DNA of 64,000 bases from Mesonia oceanica (GCF_902499555.1 NZ_CABVMM010000013.1:1-64000), one strand, 5' to 3'; positions 18,367 through 28,163 are shown, counted from the first letter of the stretch. Notes: a model not told the origin generated them from the letters alone. Numbers and translations: made by a program.

Positions 18367-20211
18367 ATGAAAATACCTTTAAAATTAGTGCTATTATCAG
18401 TCACGCTAGCACTAACATTACTTTATGCTTGTAAAAAAGAACACCAAAAAGAAGAAGAAGAAACTTCTACCTTAAAAGCCCGGGTAGATTGGACAGCAGC
18501 ACAAGATTATTATTTAAAAAACATCCAAAAGACGTTAGCGTATTTAGACAGTTTAAATCAAATCTCTGTTAACTCTCCTAATGCTAAAAATTATTTCATT
18601 GAAGCCCGTAAGGCTTTTAAAGAAGCAGAGCCTTATGCATCTTACCTAAATCCTGAAGTTGGCCATCAAGCAAATGGCCCTGCACTACCTAGACTAACCG
18701 ACGATACCCAGCGTGTGCTATTACCTATTGGACTTCAAAAAATCGAAGAATCTATTTATGAAGGAGGAGTCGCCGAAAATGATTATAAACGAGAGGTTGA
18801 ATTAACACGAGGGCTAATGGGCGTATTACAAGATGCCATTGAAAAGAGAAAACTCAATGCACAACGCTTTTTTATAGCTACCCACCAGCAATTAATGCGC
18901 ATCGTAAGTTTTGGAATTACCGGCTTTGACACACCTATAAGTGAGCTAGGCCTTGAAGAAACAAAAGCCTCCTTAAAAAATTTGCTTAACGTTTATAAGT
19001 TAAGCCTTCAAAATATCATTATTTCTAAAGATAGTAGTCTCGATAAAAAATTTCAAAAAGAAGTAAACGAGGCTATAAATTTTATAGGAGAAAACCCAGA
19101 TTTTGAAACCTTTGACCGTTACACCTTTTTAAGGGACTATTTTAATCCCGTAATGCGTAGTTGGGTTAAAATAAGAAAAACTTCCGATATTTGGGAGCCT
19201 GTAAACAATAAGCCGTTCAATTTTGATGCACCTACTTTTTTTGAAGATAATTCTTTTAACATAGATTATTTCCGTCAAGTAGTAAACAACAACCCATCTA
19301 AAGAAAAAATAGCCTTGGGCAAGCGCTTATTTTTTGATGAAAATATATCGAACTCAGCAAACATGTCTTGCGCCACCTGCCATATTCCCGGAAAAGGCTA
19401 TGCAGACGGTTTAGTTGCAAACCTTAGCAACACCGGAAATCCATTAAAAAGAAACTCCCCTACATTGATTAATTCTGCTTTTCAAAAAGGATTCTTTTGG
19501 GATGGCAGAGCAGAAAGTCTGTTGGCACAAATTTCCGGAGTATTTACCAACAAAGAAGAGTTTAATACCTCAGTTCATGAATTCTCCGGTGATATTACCA
19601 AAGATTCTAGTTATGTAGAAGCATTTGAAAAAGCTTTTGGCTCAAAAGCTAAATGGACAAACGCCGAAACCATTAAGGCACTATCGGCATACATTTCTAC
19701 CTTAAATGGCTTTAGCTCTAAATTTGATAAAAATATGAGAGGACAAGAAAACACCTTTACCCCACAAGAGAAATTAGGTATGAATTTATTTATGGGGAAA
19801 GCTTTATGTGCTACTTGTCACTTTATGCCCCTTACCAACGGTACGGTTCCTCCTTTTTTCTCTGAAACTGAAAAAGAAGTTATTGGAGTACCAAAAACCG
19901 CTGCAAACAAAAAGTTAGATGATGATACCGGCTTTTATTTTATGTATGAGGAGCCTATTCAAAAAGGAATGTTTAAAACCCCTACCGTACGTAATGTGGC
20001 TATTACCGCACCCTACATGCATAATGGTGTCTATGAGAACTTAGAGCAAGTTGTTGATTTTTACAACCAAGGTGGTGGTGCCGGACTAGGTTTTGACCTG
20101 CCCCACCAAACGTTACCTTTTGACAATTTGAAACTCACAAAAGAAGAAGAACAAGCATTGGTCGCTTTTATGAAAACACTTACCGATGTGCCCGAAGAGA
20201 AATCATATTAA
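18367..20211 (+). CDS. Di-haem cytochrome c peroxidase family lipoprotein
   Basis: Periplasmic di-haem protein of the CCP/MauG family. The signal peptide ends in a lipobox (LLYAC, Cys about residue 22). The first 300 residues are a helical domain of unknown fold (KAFKEAEPYASYL...ANGPAL). The C-terminal half carries two c-type haem sites, CATCH near residues 335 and 481, plus NSPTLINSAF and PTVRNVAITAPYMHNG, which are typical of the family. It may reduce peroxide or oxidise a partner. It directly follows the PhoX-like gene on the same strand, so the two could share transcripts. The stop is followed by a strong hairpin. Confidence 0.85.
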   Translation: MKIPLKLVLLSVTLALTLLYACKKEHQKEEEETSTLKARVDWTAAQDYYLKNIQKTLAYLDSLNQISVNSPNAKNYFIEARKAFKEAEPYASYLNPEVGHQANGPALPRLTDDTQRVLLPIGLQKIEESIYEGGVAENDYKREVELTRGLMGVLQDAIEKRKLNAQRFFIATHQQLMRIVSFGITGFDTPISELGLEETKASLKNLLNVYKLSLQNIIISKDSSLDKKFQKEVNEAINFIGENPDFETFDRYTFLRDYFNPVMRSWVKIRKTSDIWEPVNNKPFNFDAPTFFEDNSFNIDYFRQVVNNNPSKEKIALGKRLFFDENISNSANMSCATCHIPGKGYADGLVANLSNTGNPLKRNSPTLINSAFQKGFFWDGRAESLLAQISGVFTNKEEFNTSVHEFSGDITKDSSYVEAFEKAFGSKAKWTNAETIKALSAYISTLNGFSSKFDKNMRGQENTFTPQEKLGMNLFMGKALCATCHFMPLTNGTVPPFFSETEKEVIGVPKTAANKKLDDDTGFYFMYEEPIQKGMFKTPTVRNVAITAPYMHNGVYENLEQVVDFYNQGGGAGLGFDLPHQTLPFDNLKLTKEEEQALVAFMKTLTDVPEEKSY

Positions 20212-20228
20212 AATAATTATTTTAAAAT

Positions 20229-20262
20229 AAAAAAGGTTGCAACAATGTTGCAACCTTTTTTT
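20229..20262. terminator. Bidirectional terminator between peroxidase and rpmA
   Basis: AAAAGGTTGCAACA/TGTTGCAACCTTTT with A-run and T-run on either side, between convergent genes. Confidence 0.8.
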
Positions 20263-20288
20263 ATTTCGAATCAACTAGACTCTATATC

Positions 20289-20549
20289 TTAAGCCTCAAA
20301 AGGCTCAATAGATACGTAAGATTTGTTGTTCTTTTTCTTAGTGAATTTTACGATACCATCTACTTTGGCATGTAATGTATGATCTTTTCCTGCATACACA
20401 TTCTCTCCTGGATTATGCGCAGTTCCTCTTTGTCTTACGATGATATTTCCTGCAACAGCAGCTTGACCGCCAAAAATCTTAACACCTAATCGTTTCGATT
20501 CTGACTCTCTACCGTTCTTAGAACTACCAACTCCTTTTTTGTGTGCCAT
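20289..20549 (-). CDS. rpmA: 50S ribosomal protein L27
   Basis: 86 residues beginning [19 protein letters not shown], the unprocessed L27 N-terminus that reaches the peptidyl-transferase centre, followed by [10 protein letters not shown] and IIVRQRGT. It directly follows rplU with about 30 nt between, the universal rplU-rpmA order, and both are read from one promoter. Confidence 0.98.
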   Translation of the reverse strand: MAHKKGVGSSKNGRESESKRLGVKIFGGQAAVAGNIIVRQRGTAHNPGENVYAGKDHTLHAKVDGIVKFTKKKNNKSYVSIEPFEA

Positions 20550-20578
20550 CTTGTTTTAAGTTTTTGAGTAGATTAATA

Positions 20579-21076
20579 TTATTTACTTAATGCTTCAACT
20601 AATTCAGCTTTCTTCATAGAAGAGTATCCTTCTAATCCTCTATCTTTAGCCATTTCTTTTAGTTCAGCTACGGTGTGCTTGCTTAAATCGTCGCTATTAG
20701 ACTCTTTTTTCGCTTCCGTTTTTGGAGCTTCTTCTTTTTTTGATGAATCAGCTTTTTTACCTCCTTTTAAAGAAATATCGTTAATTACGATTTCTGTTAA
20801 ATATTGGCGGTGACCGTTTTTCTTACGGTAACCTTTACGTCTTTTCTTTTTGAAAACAATTACCTTGTCTCCTTTAAGGTGACGATTAATTTTTGCTCCT
20901 ACTAGAGCTCCTTCTATAACCGGGGCGCCTAAAGTAACATTGCCACCGTCTTCTGCAAGAAGTACTTTATCAAAAGAAATACTATCTCCTTCTTCTCCTG
21001 CTAAACGGTTAACAAAGACTTTTTGGTCTTTCGCAACTTTAAATTGCTGCCCTGCTATCTCTACAATTGCGTACAT
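20579..21076 (-). CDS. rplU: 50S ribosomal protein L21 with C-terminal SAP/Rho_N-like extension
   Basis: Residues 1-105 are L21 (MYAIVEIAGQQFKV, KKRRKGYRKKNGHRQ, TEIVINDI). Standard L21 ends near there. This protein continues with a Lys/Glu/Ser linker (106-130) and a compact helical module (131-165, LSKHTVAELKEMAKDRGLEG...AELVEALSK) that resembles the SAP/Rho N-terminal/HeH fold seen in nucleic-acid binding proteins. The extension is in frame, with no break at the junction. A very good promoter lies upstream. Confidence 0.95.
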   Translation of the reverse strand: MYAIVEIAGQQFKVAKDQKVFVNRLAGEEGDSISFDKVLLAEDGGNVTLGAPVIEGALVGAKINRHLKGDKVIVFKKKRRKGYRKKNGHRQYLTEIVINDISLKGGKKADSSKKEEAPKTEAKKESNSDDLSKHTVAELKEMAKDRGLEGYSSMKKAELVEALSK

Positions 21077-21118
21077 GGCGTAACGTTTATTAAAAATTAG
21101 TTATTTTAAAAATGAGTG

Positions 21119-21148
21119 CAAATATACTGCTAAATAATTAAAAAACAA
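21119..21148 (-). promoter_or_regulatory. Promoter of rplU-rpmA
   Basis: On the minus strand: TTG at 21148-21146, 19 nt spacer, TATATTTG at 21126-21119. This matches the Bacteroidetes consensus TTG-N19-TAnnTTTG exactly and lies 43 nt before the rplU ATG. Confidence 0.75.
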
Positions 21149-21169
21149 ACGCCTGTAAATTTATTTAAA

Positions 21170-21664
21170 TTACTTTTCTTTAGTATTACCAACAGTATAT
21201 GTTTTTCCCGGTGTAGTGTTCCAGCTATCTTTCATAATCTGCATAAGCGCTAAACTTAAAACCACGGTACTAGCAAGTCCCATTAAAAACACAATAAAAC
21301 TTATCGTACCTACACCAACATCATAACCAGCATCCCACTTCACAGTCATTTTTGGAATAAAATCAGGTTCTATATTACTTACATAAATCGCAAAGAACAC
21401 AGAAAATATAATAGTAGCTATAAATCCTGTTACTAGTCCAACACGAAATCCTTGTTGATACGTAAAGGTTTTTAGGTTATCTTTTTGATGATCGGTTTTG
21501 TAAACCCTAATCGCACTATAAATCCCTATTCCCATAAAAACCATATTTGCCATACTTAAAAATGGCTTCATATGTAAATCAAAAATAGAAAGTATAAAAA
21601 AATAGACAATTAAAAGTATCCCAATCCCTACTCCATATTTAACCGATACTGCTTGATTTTTCAT
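21170..21664 (-). CDS. DUF4199 family membrane protein
   Basis: A 164-residue protein with four hydrophobic helices (about residues 8-28, 34-48, 76-95, 110-135) and the layout of DUF4199 proteins: GIGILLIVYFFIL, YSAIRVYK, FTYQQGFRVGLVTGF. I use ATG 21664 (MKNQAVSVKYG); a longer frame from 21781 adds 39 residues that do not look like part of the family. Function is unknown. It is transcribed away from the M16 peptidase genes. Confidence 0.75.
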   Translation of the reverse strand: MKNQAVSVKYGVGIGILLIVYFFILSIFDLHMKPFLSMANMVFMGIGIYSAIRVYKTDHQKDNLKTFTYQQGFRVGLVTGFIATIIFSVFFAIYVSNIEPDFIPKMTVKWDAGYDVGVGTISFIVFLMGLASTVVLSLALMQIMKDSWNTTPGKTYTVGNTKEK

Positions 21665-21844
21665 AATAAAAGTTTTTTCATTGATAAATTTCACAAAAAA
21701 ACCAGTAAATCTATTGTAAGAGGTTGTTAATTTTATAAATAGATAGCCATTCAGAGGAAAATCTGCGAATAATTCATACATACCTGTAACAAATCCTTAT
21801 TTTTGATGTCAAACACTTAGGAACAAATCAAAATCTAATTAAAC

Positions 21845-23170
21845 ATGATGAGAAGAATTAGCTTAGCAGCTTTTACTCTTATATCTGCATTTGCAGGCTT
21901 TGCTCAACAAGTAGAGTTTGAAGAGTATAAACTAGACAATGGCTTAGATGTAATTTTACATCAGGATAACAGTGCCCCAGTAGTTACCGTTGGAGTAATG
22001 TATCACGTGGGAGCAAAAGATGAAGAAGAAGGAAGAACAGGGTTTGCCCATTTCTTTGAGCATTTATTATTTGAAGGAACTGAAAATATCGATCGTGGGG
22101 AATGGTTCAACATTGTTGCAGCCAACGGAGGAAGCAATAATGCCAACACTACCCAAGACCGTACTTATTACTATGAAACTTTCCCTTCTAACAATCTTAA
22201 ATTAGGGTTATGGATGGAATCTGAAAGAATGTTACATCCAGTAATCAATCAAATTGGGGTAGATACTCAAAATGAAGTAGTGAAAGAAGAAAAAAGAACC
22301 CGTGTAGATAATGCTCCTTACGGAAAAATCATCTACGGAACAGGAATCAATCACTACATGTTCGATAAGCATCCTTACAAAAACACCACCATAGGAACTA
22401 TGGAAGATTTGGATGCCGCTAAATTAGAAGAATTTAAAGCGTTTTTCGATAAATATTATGGCCCTAATAATGCAACCTTAGTAGTAGCCGGTGATATTGA
22501 TAAAAAACAAACCAAAGAATGGATTAACGATTACTTTGCTTCCATTCCAAAAGGTCCAAAAGTGGAACGCGTAGATATTCAAGAAGAGCCTATTAAAGAG
22601 ACTATCGTCGCTAAAGAATTTGACGATAATATTCAGATTCCTGCTAAAATCTTTGTTTACAGAACTCCACCAATGACTTCCCGAGACGCCTATGTACTCG
22701 ATATGATTTCTTCCATCTTAACTGGCGGAAAAAGCTCTCGTATGTACAAAAAAATGGTAGATGAAAACAAAGAAGCACTTCAGGTACTTGCTTTCCCGAG
22801 ATCCCAAGAAGACTATGGTATGTACACCATTGGCGCATTAGCGATGGGAGACACACCACTAGAACAATTAGGAGAATCTATGGATGAAGAAATTCAAAAG
22901 TTGAAAACAGAATTAATTTCTGAAAAAGAATACCAAAAACTTCAAAATGAGTTTGAAAACAATTTCGTTAATGCCAATAGTAGCGTTCAAGGGATTGCAG
23001 CTTCTTTAGCAACTTATCACACTCTTTATGGAGATACAGATCTAATTAATGAAGAAATTGAAATCTATAGAGATATCACCAGAGAAGACATTAAAGAAGT
23101 AGCGAACAAGTATCTTAATAAAAATCAACGTTTAGATTTAGATTATTTACCAACACCAGAAGCTGAATAA
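21845..23170 (+). CDS. M16 family zinc metallopeptidase, catalytic partner
   Basis: Exported protease: a signal peptide ending near GFAQQ (residue 21), then the inverted zinc motif HFFEH (about residues 68-72) with a downstream Glu in the usual region (NEVVKEEKR). This marks it as the catalytic member of the pitrilysin/MPP-like family. Domain 2 (about 220-430) carries the usual partner fold. The next gene starts about 20 nt downstream and encodes an M16 protein lacking the zinc motif, so the two probably form a heterodimer in the periplasm. Confidence 0.92.
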   Translation: MMRRISLAAFTLISAFAGFAQQVEFEEYKLDNGLDVILHQDNSAPVVTVGVMYHVGAKDEEEGRTGFAHFFEHLLFEGTENIDRGEWFNIVAANGGSNNANTTQDRTYYYETFPSNNLKLGLWMESERMLHPVINQIGVDTQNEVVKEEKRTRVDNAPYGKIIYGTGINHYMFDKHPYKNTTIGTMEDLDAAKLEEFKAFFDKYYGPNNATLVVAGDIDKKQTKEWINDYFASIPKGPKVERVDIQEEPIKETIVAKEFDDNIQIPAKIFVYRTPPMTSRDAYVLDMISSILTGGKSSRMYKKMVDENKEALQVLAFPRSQEDYGMYTIGALAMGDTPLEQLGESMDEEIQKLKTELISEKEYQKLQNEFENNFVNANSSVQGIAASLATYHTLYGDTDLINEEIEIYRDITREDIKEVANKYLNKNQRLDLDYLPTPEAE

Positions 23171-23191
23171 CAATTGCAAAAAGTTAAACAA

Positions 23192-25258
23192 ATGAAAATT
23201 AAAATAGTATCACTTTTTATTTTGTGCTTAACAGTTTTGGGAGCACAAGCACAAATAGACCGATCTAAACAACCTCAACCTGGGCCGGCCCCTAAAATTA
23301 ATTTAGAGAAACCGAGAACCTTCACCCTAAAAAATGGCTTGACGGTAATGGTCGTGGAAAACCACAAGCTTCCCCGCGTAAGAGCAAGCTTAATTATAGA
23401 TAACAAACCCCACTCAGAAGGCAACAAAGTAGGTGTTAAGTCACTTTACAGCGCAATGATGGGGAATGGAACCAAGTCTATGAGCAAAGACGAGTATAAC
23501 GAAAAAATAGATTTTTATGGTGCAAATGTAGGTTTTGGAACCGAGAGCGCCTACGCAAGCTCACTTTCAAAATTCTTTCCGGAGATTTTTCAATTAATGG
23601 CAGATGGACTTTTAAATCCTTTATTCACGGAAGAAGAATTTCAAAATCAAAAAGACAGAGTCATTGAAGGTATTAAAGCTGAAGAAAAAAGTGCTAGCAG
23701 TATAGCAAGTAACGTTAGCGGACTTTTAGCCTTCGGAAAAAACCATCCTTATGGCGAGTTTGAAACAAAAGCTTCTGTAGAAGACGTTACCCTAGCCAAT
23801 GTAAAATCGTACTACAATAATTTCATTTCGCCCAAAAATGCTTATTTAGTAGTTGTAGGAGATGTAGATGACACTGAGGTAAAAAAATTGGCTAAAAAAT
23901 ATTTAGGAGATTGGTCAGAAAGCACTCCTCCGGTAGGAGCCCTTCCAAGCCTTCCTAAAGTTCAATACACGCAAGTAGATTTTATTGATGTACCCAATGC
24001 TGTTCAAAGTGAATTAAGAGTGCAAAACACCATCGATTTACAAATGGCAGATGAAGATTACTTTCCGGTGTTAGTAGCTAACCAAATTCTAGGAGGAAGC
24101 TTCGGAAGTTATTTAAACATGAACCTTCGTGAAGAACACGGTTTCACTTACGGAGCCCGTTCTTATACGGGAGCAGATAAATACGCAAGTAGATTTCAAG
24201 CAATGGCAAGTGTTAGAAATGCCGTTACCGATAGTGCTATTGTAGAAACTTTAAAAGAAATTAATAGAATTAAAACTGAAAAAGTTTCTTACAAAGACTT
24301 AAGCAACGCTAAAAACAAATTTGCCGGAGATTTTGTACTAGACCTAGAAGACCCTTCTACTATTGCAGATTACGCTTTAAAAATTGAAACCAACGATCTT
24401 CCTAAAGATTTCTACGAAACTTTCTTAAAGAAAATCAATGCAGTAACCGCAGAAGATGTGATGCGCGTAGCCAACAAATACTACAAAACCGATGAAATGC
24501 AAATTGTAGTAGCAGGGAAAGGAAGTGAAGTAGCCGATAAGTTAGAAAAGTTAACTTATAATGGTAAAACAATTCCGGTAATTTATTATGACAAAGAAGG
24601 AAACCGTATAGAAAAACCGGTTTACAACAAAGCGGTGCCTGAAGGAATGACCGTAAAAGATGTATACGATGCTTATTTAAAAGCTATTGGAGGAAGAAGT
24701 GCTGCTGAAGGTATTAATTCTGTAGCTATGTCTGGTACTGCTTCTTTTCAAGGTATGAATTTAAATTTCATCACCAAACAAACCAAAGAAGGTAAATCCT
24801 TACAAACAGTTACGATGAATGGCATGACCCTTAGCAAAACTGTTTTTAATGGAGAAGCCGGTTATACCGAAGCTCAAGGTCAAAAAATGGATTTTACTGA
24901 AGAGCAAATTCAAGACGCTAAAAACAATGGCGGTGTCTTTCCTGAATTAAGTGTTTCTGAAAATGCAGAACTAACGGGTATCGAAGCCGTGAATGGCGAA
25001 GATGCTTATGTGGTAAAAACCTCCGACAAAACCAAAGAGTATTACCTTACAGAAAGCGGTTTAAAAGTTCAGAGCGTAACTACTCAATCACAAGGCGGAC
25101 AAACCGTAACCAATACTACAGGTTATGAGAATTACAAAGCAACAGAAGGAGTAAAATTCCCTCACACGATGAACGTGAGCTTTGGACCACAAGAAATTGA
25201 AATTTCAATCACAGAAATTAAAATAAACGATGGCGTAAGCGAAGCTGATTTCCAATAA
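23192..25258 (+). CDS. M16 peptidase-like protein, non-catalytic partner with C-terminal lipoprotein-sorting-like domain
   Basis: A signal peptide ends near AQAQ. Residues about 30-460 have the two-domain M16 fold (TLKNGLTVMVVENHKLP, LREEHGFTYGARSY with the Arg/Tyr pair of non-catalytic partners), but no HxxEH is present. The last 200 residues (DVYDAYLKAIGG onward) form an extra beta-rich domain like those of outer-membrane lipoprotein-sorting proteins. The ATG at 23192 is used; an upstream TTG at 23174 is unlikely. It sits 21 nt after the catalytic gene. Confidence 0.88.
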   Translation: MKIKIVSLFILCLTVLGAQAQIDRSKQPQPGPAPKINLEKPRTFTLKNGLTVMVVENHKLPRVRASLIIDNKPHSEGNKVGVKSLYSAMMGNGTKSMSKDEYNEKIDFYGANVGFGTESAYASSLSKFFPEIFQLMADGLLNPLFTEEEFQNQKDRVIEGIKAEEKSASSIASNVSGLLAFGKNHPYGEFETKASVEDVTLANVKSYYNNFISPKNAYLVVVGDVDDTEVKKLAKKYLGDWSESTPPVGALPSLPKVQYTQVDFIDVPNAVQSELRVQNTIDLQMADEDYFPVLVANQILGGSFGSYLNMNLREEHGFTYGARSYTGADKYASRFQAMASVRNAVTDSAIVETLKEINRIKTEKVSYKDLSNAKNKFAGDFVLDLEDPSTIADYALKIETNDLPKDFYETFLKKINAVTAEDVMRVANKYYKTDEMQIVVAGKGSEVADKLEKLTYNGKTIPVIYYDKEGNRIEKPVYNKAVPEGMTVKDVYDAYLKAIGGRSAAEGINSVAMSGTASFQGMNLNFITKQTKEGKSLQTVTMNGMTLSKTVFNGEAGYTEAQGQKMDFTEEQIQDAKNNGGVFPELSVSENAELTGIEAVNGEDAYVVKTSDKTKEYYLTESGLKVQSVTTQSQGGQTVTNTTGYENYKATEGVKFPHTMNVSFGPQEIEISITEIKINDGVSEADFQ

Positions 25259-25273
25259 TCATCTTCACTACTA

Positions 25274-26188
25274 TTATTCTAAAGCCGATTCTTTTGGGAT
25301 CGGCTTTTTTATTTTCCTTTTTCTATTGGACATATAAACCCCAAATAAAATAATGAATGCCGAAAGAAGTTGAAGAAATTCAAATTTCTCTCCGTCTAAA
25401 ATCCCCCAGCTTAAAGCCACCACAGGAATCAAATACGTAACCGAGGTAGAAAAAACAGGTGTAGAAATTTGCACCAATCGGTTAAAAAGAATCTTCGCAA
25501 TTCCTGTTCCTACCACCGATAAAATGGCGATATAACCAATAGAAGTTTGAGCAGCAGAGTTGCTTAATAATTCTGGACTAAAAAAGTCTGCCATTATTAA
25601 TATAATTGTTGCCGGCAACATTAAAATAGTAAAGCAACCTACGGTAATACTAAGGGCAGGAATTTCTTGTAAATATCGCTTGATAATATGTACGTTAATC
25701 GCATACATACTCGTCGCTAATAATGGCAAAAAGGAATACAACAAGTGCTGTTGATTGTCAAGTTGAATTCCACTTCCTATTAAACACACAGAACCTAACA
25801 AACCAATCAAAACTCCTATAATTTGATTTTTAGTTGATTGTATTTTGAAGAGTAAAAAGCCAAAGACAATAGAAAGAATGGGTACGGTAGAATTTAAAAT
25901 AGAAACAATAGCGCTATCTACTTTCAATTCAGCAAAGGCAAAGATAAATGCAGGAAAAAATGTACCTAGAAAAGCAGAAACGGCAATCCATTTCCATTGA
26001 TGTTTTTTTATTTTTTTCAAGCTTTTAAAGCCTATCAACAATAAGAAAATACCTGCCAAAAAAGTTCTCAAAGCTCCCAATTGAATAGGACTTAATCCTA
26101 CCAATCCTTTTTTAATAAGAATAAAAGAACTTCCCCAAACCAACGAAAGCCCTACAAGGTAAATCCATTTTAACTGCTGCTGATTCAT
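25274..26188 (-). CDS. EamA/DMT family transporter
   Basis: A membrane protein of 304 residues with ten predicted helices arranged as two EamA repeats (LVGLSLVWGSSFILIKKGL at the start, the second repeat from about residue 150). The substrate is not readable from sequence; relatives export metabolites such as amino acids or take up purines. I use ATG 26188 (MNQQQLKW); the longer frame opens with TTG. The 3' end lies within the terminator that follows the M16 genes. Confidence 0.88.
   Translation of the reverse strand: MNQQQLKWIYLVGLSLVWGSSFILIKKGLVGLSPIQLGALRTFLAGIFLLLIGFKSLKKIKKHQWKWIAVSAFLGTFFPAFIFAFAELKVDSAIVSILNSTVPILSIVFGFLLFKIQSTKNQIIGVLIGLLGSVCLIGSGIQLDNQQHLLYSFLPLLATSMYAINVHIIKRYLQEIPALSITVGCFTILMLPATIILIMADFFSPELLSNSAAQTSIGYIAILSVVGTGIAKILFNRLVQISTPVFSTSVTYLIPVVALSWGILDGEKFEFLQLLSAFIILFGVYMSNRKRKIKKPIPKESALE
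25281..25311. terminator. Terminator between M16 pair and EamA gene
   Basis: AAAGCCGAT/ATCGGCTTT stem followed by a T-run, 22 nt past the M16 stop. It overlaps the end of the convergent EamA gene. Confidence 0.7.
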
Positions 26189-26240
26189 AGCCAAAACTTT
26201 TTGCAAAAGTCTTACTATTTATTCAAATGAACTAAGATTT

Positions 26241-26819
26241 CTAGTCTTGAATTTTCGCCCATTGTAACGACTCCATAATACGGCGGATATCTTTCTCTAA
26301 ATAGGCCGCTGCCGGAACAATGCTGTCAAAATTGGGTTGGGTTTTAAAGTAAATAGAACCGGTTAAAAAATGACGAACACTATCGGTTAAGTAGAATTGC
26401 GCCTGCGAAGCTGCATCACCTTTCACTTCATAAAAAGTTCCGTATGTACGATGCTTATCATTGATATACGTATCTCCTTCAATTTCATCTGCTTTAATAG
26501 TATGTTGCAATGGAAGTCGCTGTGCATCAACAAGCAACTTTTGAAGGTTATCGGTGACCGGCTTGTAGGTAATAAAAATAGTTCCTCTTAGCTCTGGATA
26601 TTCAATATCCAACCAACAGGGATTGTTGGTTTTAGAAGCCTTTATATCGGCATTCTTATTAATCTGAAAGGAATACGGACAAGGTATTTGTGCTTTCTTA
26701 TAACTCGCTTCCGGATAGTTTAAAGCTAAAAAACCTTTAGGTTTAGGCTGATAGCTTTTCTCACAAGAAGCAAAAATTAAAAATAAAGCACTAATTATTA
26801 TTGCCTGCGTTAGCTTCAT
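26241..26819 (-). CDS. gldD: Gliding motility lipoprotein GldD
   Basis: Lipoprotein with the lipobox IFASC near residue 19, then the family start PKPKGFLALNYPEASYK and a C-terminal SLQW end. In Flavobacterium johnsoniae GldD is needed for gliding and for type IX secretion. ATG 26819 overlaps the gldE stop (26791) by 29 nt, so translation is probably coupled. The order mutY-ssb-gldE-gldD is the one known from other Flavobacteriaceae. Confidence 0.93.
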   Translation of the reverse strand: MKLTQAIIISALFLIFASCEKSYQPKPKGFLALNYPEASYKKAQIPCPYSFQINKNADIKASKTNNPCWLDIEYPELRGTIFITYKPVTDNLQKLLVDAQRLPLQHTIKADEIEGDTYINDKHRTYGTFYEVKGDAASQAQFYLTDSVRHFLTGSIYFKTQPNFDSIVPAAAYLEKDIRRIMESLQWAKIQD

Positions 26820-28143
26820 TACCAATATTCAGTTTTACTTGTTTAATTCGTTTATTATCGATTGCCTCTACAGTAAACGTATAATTCTCAAAAATTATTT
26901 TCTGGTTTTTCTTCGGAAACTCACCGGAGATTTCTAATAAGAACCCGGCCAAGGTTTCTGCCTCACCTTTCTTTTCTTCAAAATATACGGGATCTTCCAG
27001 CTTAATAACTTTATAAAAATCTTTTAAGGCCGTTTTTCCTTCAAAAACATAATTATGCTCATCTAACTTAGAAAAAATCAAATCTTCATCGTCAAACTCA
27101 TCACTAATGTCGCCTACAATCTCTTCAATAATATCTTCCAAAGAAATAAGACCGCTGGTACCTCCATATTCATCTACCACAATTGCCAAATGGTTTTTCT
27201 TGTCTTTAAAATCATTCAGTAAATCATCTAATTTTTTATTTTCAGGAACAAAATAAGCATCCCGAATCAAACTCTGCCAGTTGAAATTTTTAGTATCCAG
27301 GTAAGGGAGCAAATCTTTGATGTAAAGAATTCCTTTTACGTTATCTATATTTTCTTCGTATACCGGAATCCTAGAATAACCGTGCTCCATTACTTCGGCA
27401 ATGACTTCCTTAAAATCTTGTTCCATTTTTAAGGCAAAAACATCAATACGAGGCTTCATCGCTTGCTTCACCTCTGTATTTCCAAAAGAAACAATTCCCT
27501 TTAATATTTTTTGTTCTTCTTTGGTGGTGTCTTCTTCAGAAGTAAGTTCTAAAGCTTGAGAAAGTTGGTCTACACTCAATGCCGATTTTTGTTTCCCCAA
27601 ACGCTTATGAATTAATAAAGTTACTTGCCTCATGGGGATGCTAAATACACTTAATAACTTATCGAGAACTGAAAGCGGATAAGCCATAAAATGAGAAAAA
27701 ATAACTTTGTTTCTACTGGCATAAATCTTAGGCAAGATCTCGCCAAATAGCAAGATTAGAAAAGTAACGACAATTACTTTTAAGAAAAAAACCAAATCTA
27801 GTTGAAAGTAATACAGGTTGATGGAAGAATTTACGTTCTTAAACCAACTATTACTTAGCGACTCAAACAAAAGTACGACCGCTATATTTACAAAATTATT
27901 GGCCACCAAAATGGTAGCTAATAGTTTTTTAGGTCGGTCTAAAAGCCGAATTAAAATTTGTTGTTTTGAGGAAACATTTCCGTCTTTTACATCAAAATCT
28001 GCAGGAGTAAGCGAAAACAAAGCTACTTCTGAACCGGAAATCAAAGCCGAACAGACTAACAATAAAACAAGGACAATTATCCCAAAAAAATGGGAGAAAT
28101 CTACCGCTAGAAATAAAAATAAACTGGAAGGGTCAGGGTCCAA
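26791..28143 (-). CDS. gldE: Gliding motility-associated protein GldE (DUF21/CBS/CorC_HlyC)
   Basis: An inner-membrane protein: a DUF21 region with about four helices (residues 15-190), two CBS domains (about 205-330) and a CorC_HlyC domain at the C-terminus. In F. johnsoniae GldE supports GldD function. The start is a TTG at 28143 giving MDPDPSS; a stop lies five codons further upstream and no ATG is in reach, so TTG is well supported. It starts 20 nt after the ssb stop. Confidence 0.92.
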   Translation of the reverse strand: MDPDPSSLFLFLAVDFSHFFGIIVLVLLLVCSALISGSEVALFSLTPADFDVKDGNVSSKQQILIRLLDRPKKLLATILVANNFVNIAVVLLFESLSNSWFKNVNSSINLYYFQLDLVFFLKVIVVTFLILLFGEILPKIYASRNKVIFSHFMAYPLSVLDKLLSVFSIPMRQVTLLIHKRLGKQKSALSVDQLSQALELTSEEDTTKEEQKILKGIVSFGNTEVKQAMKPRIDVFALKMEQDFKEVIAEVMEHGYSRIPVYEENIDNVKGILYIKDLLPYLDTKNFNWQSLIRDAYFVPENKKLDDLLNDFKDKKNHLAIVVDEYGGTSGLISLEDIIEEIVGDISDEFDDEDLIFSKLDEHNYVFEGKTALKDFYKVIKLEDPVYFEEKKGEAETLAGFLLEISGEFPKKNQKIIFENYTFTVEAIDNKRIKQVKLNIGNEANAGNNN

Positions 28144-28163
28144 ATTTTTGTGTTTAATTCAAC

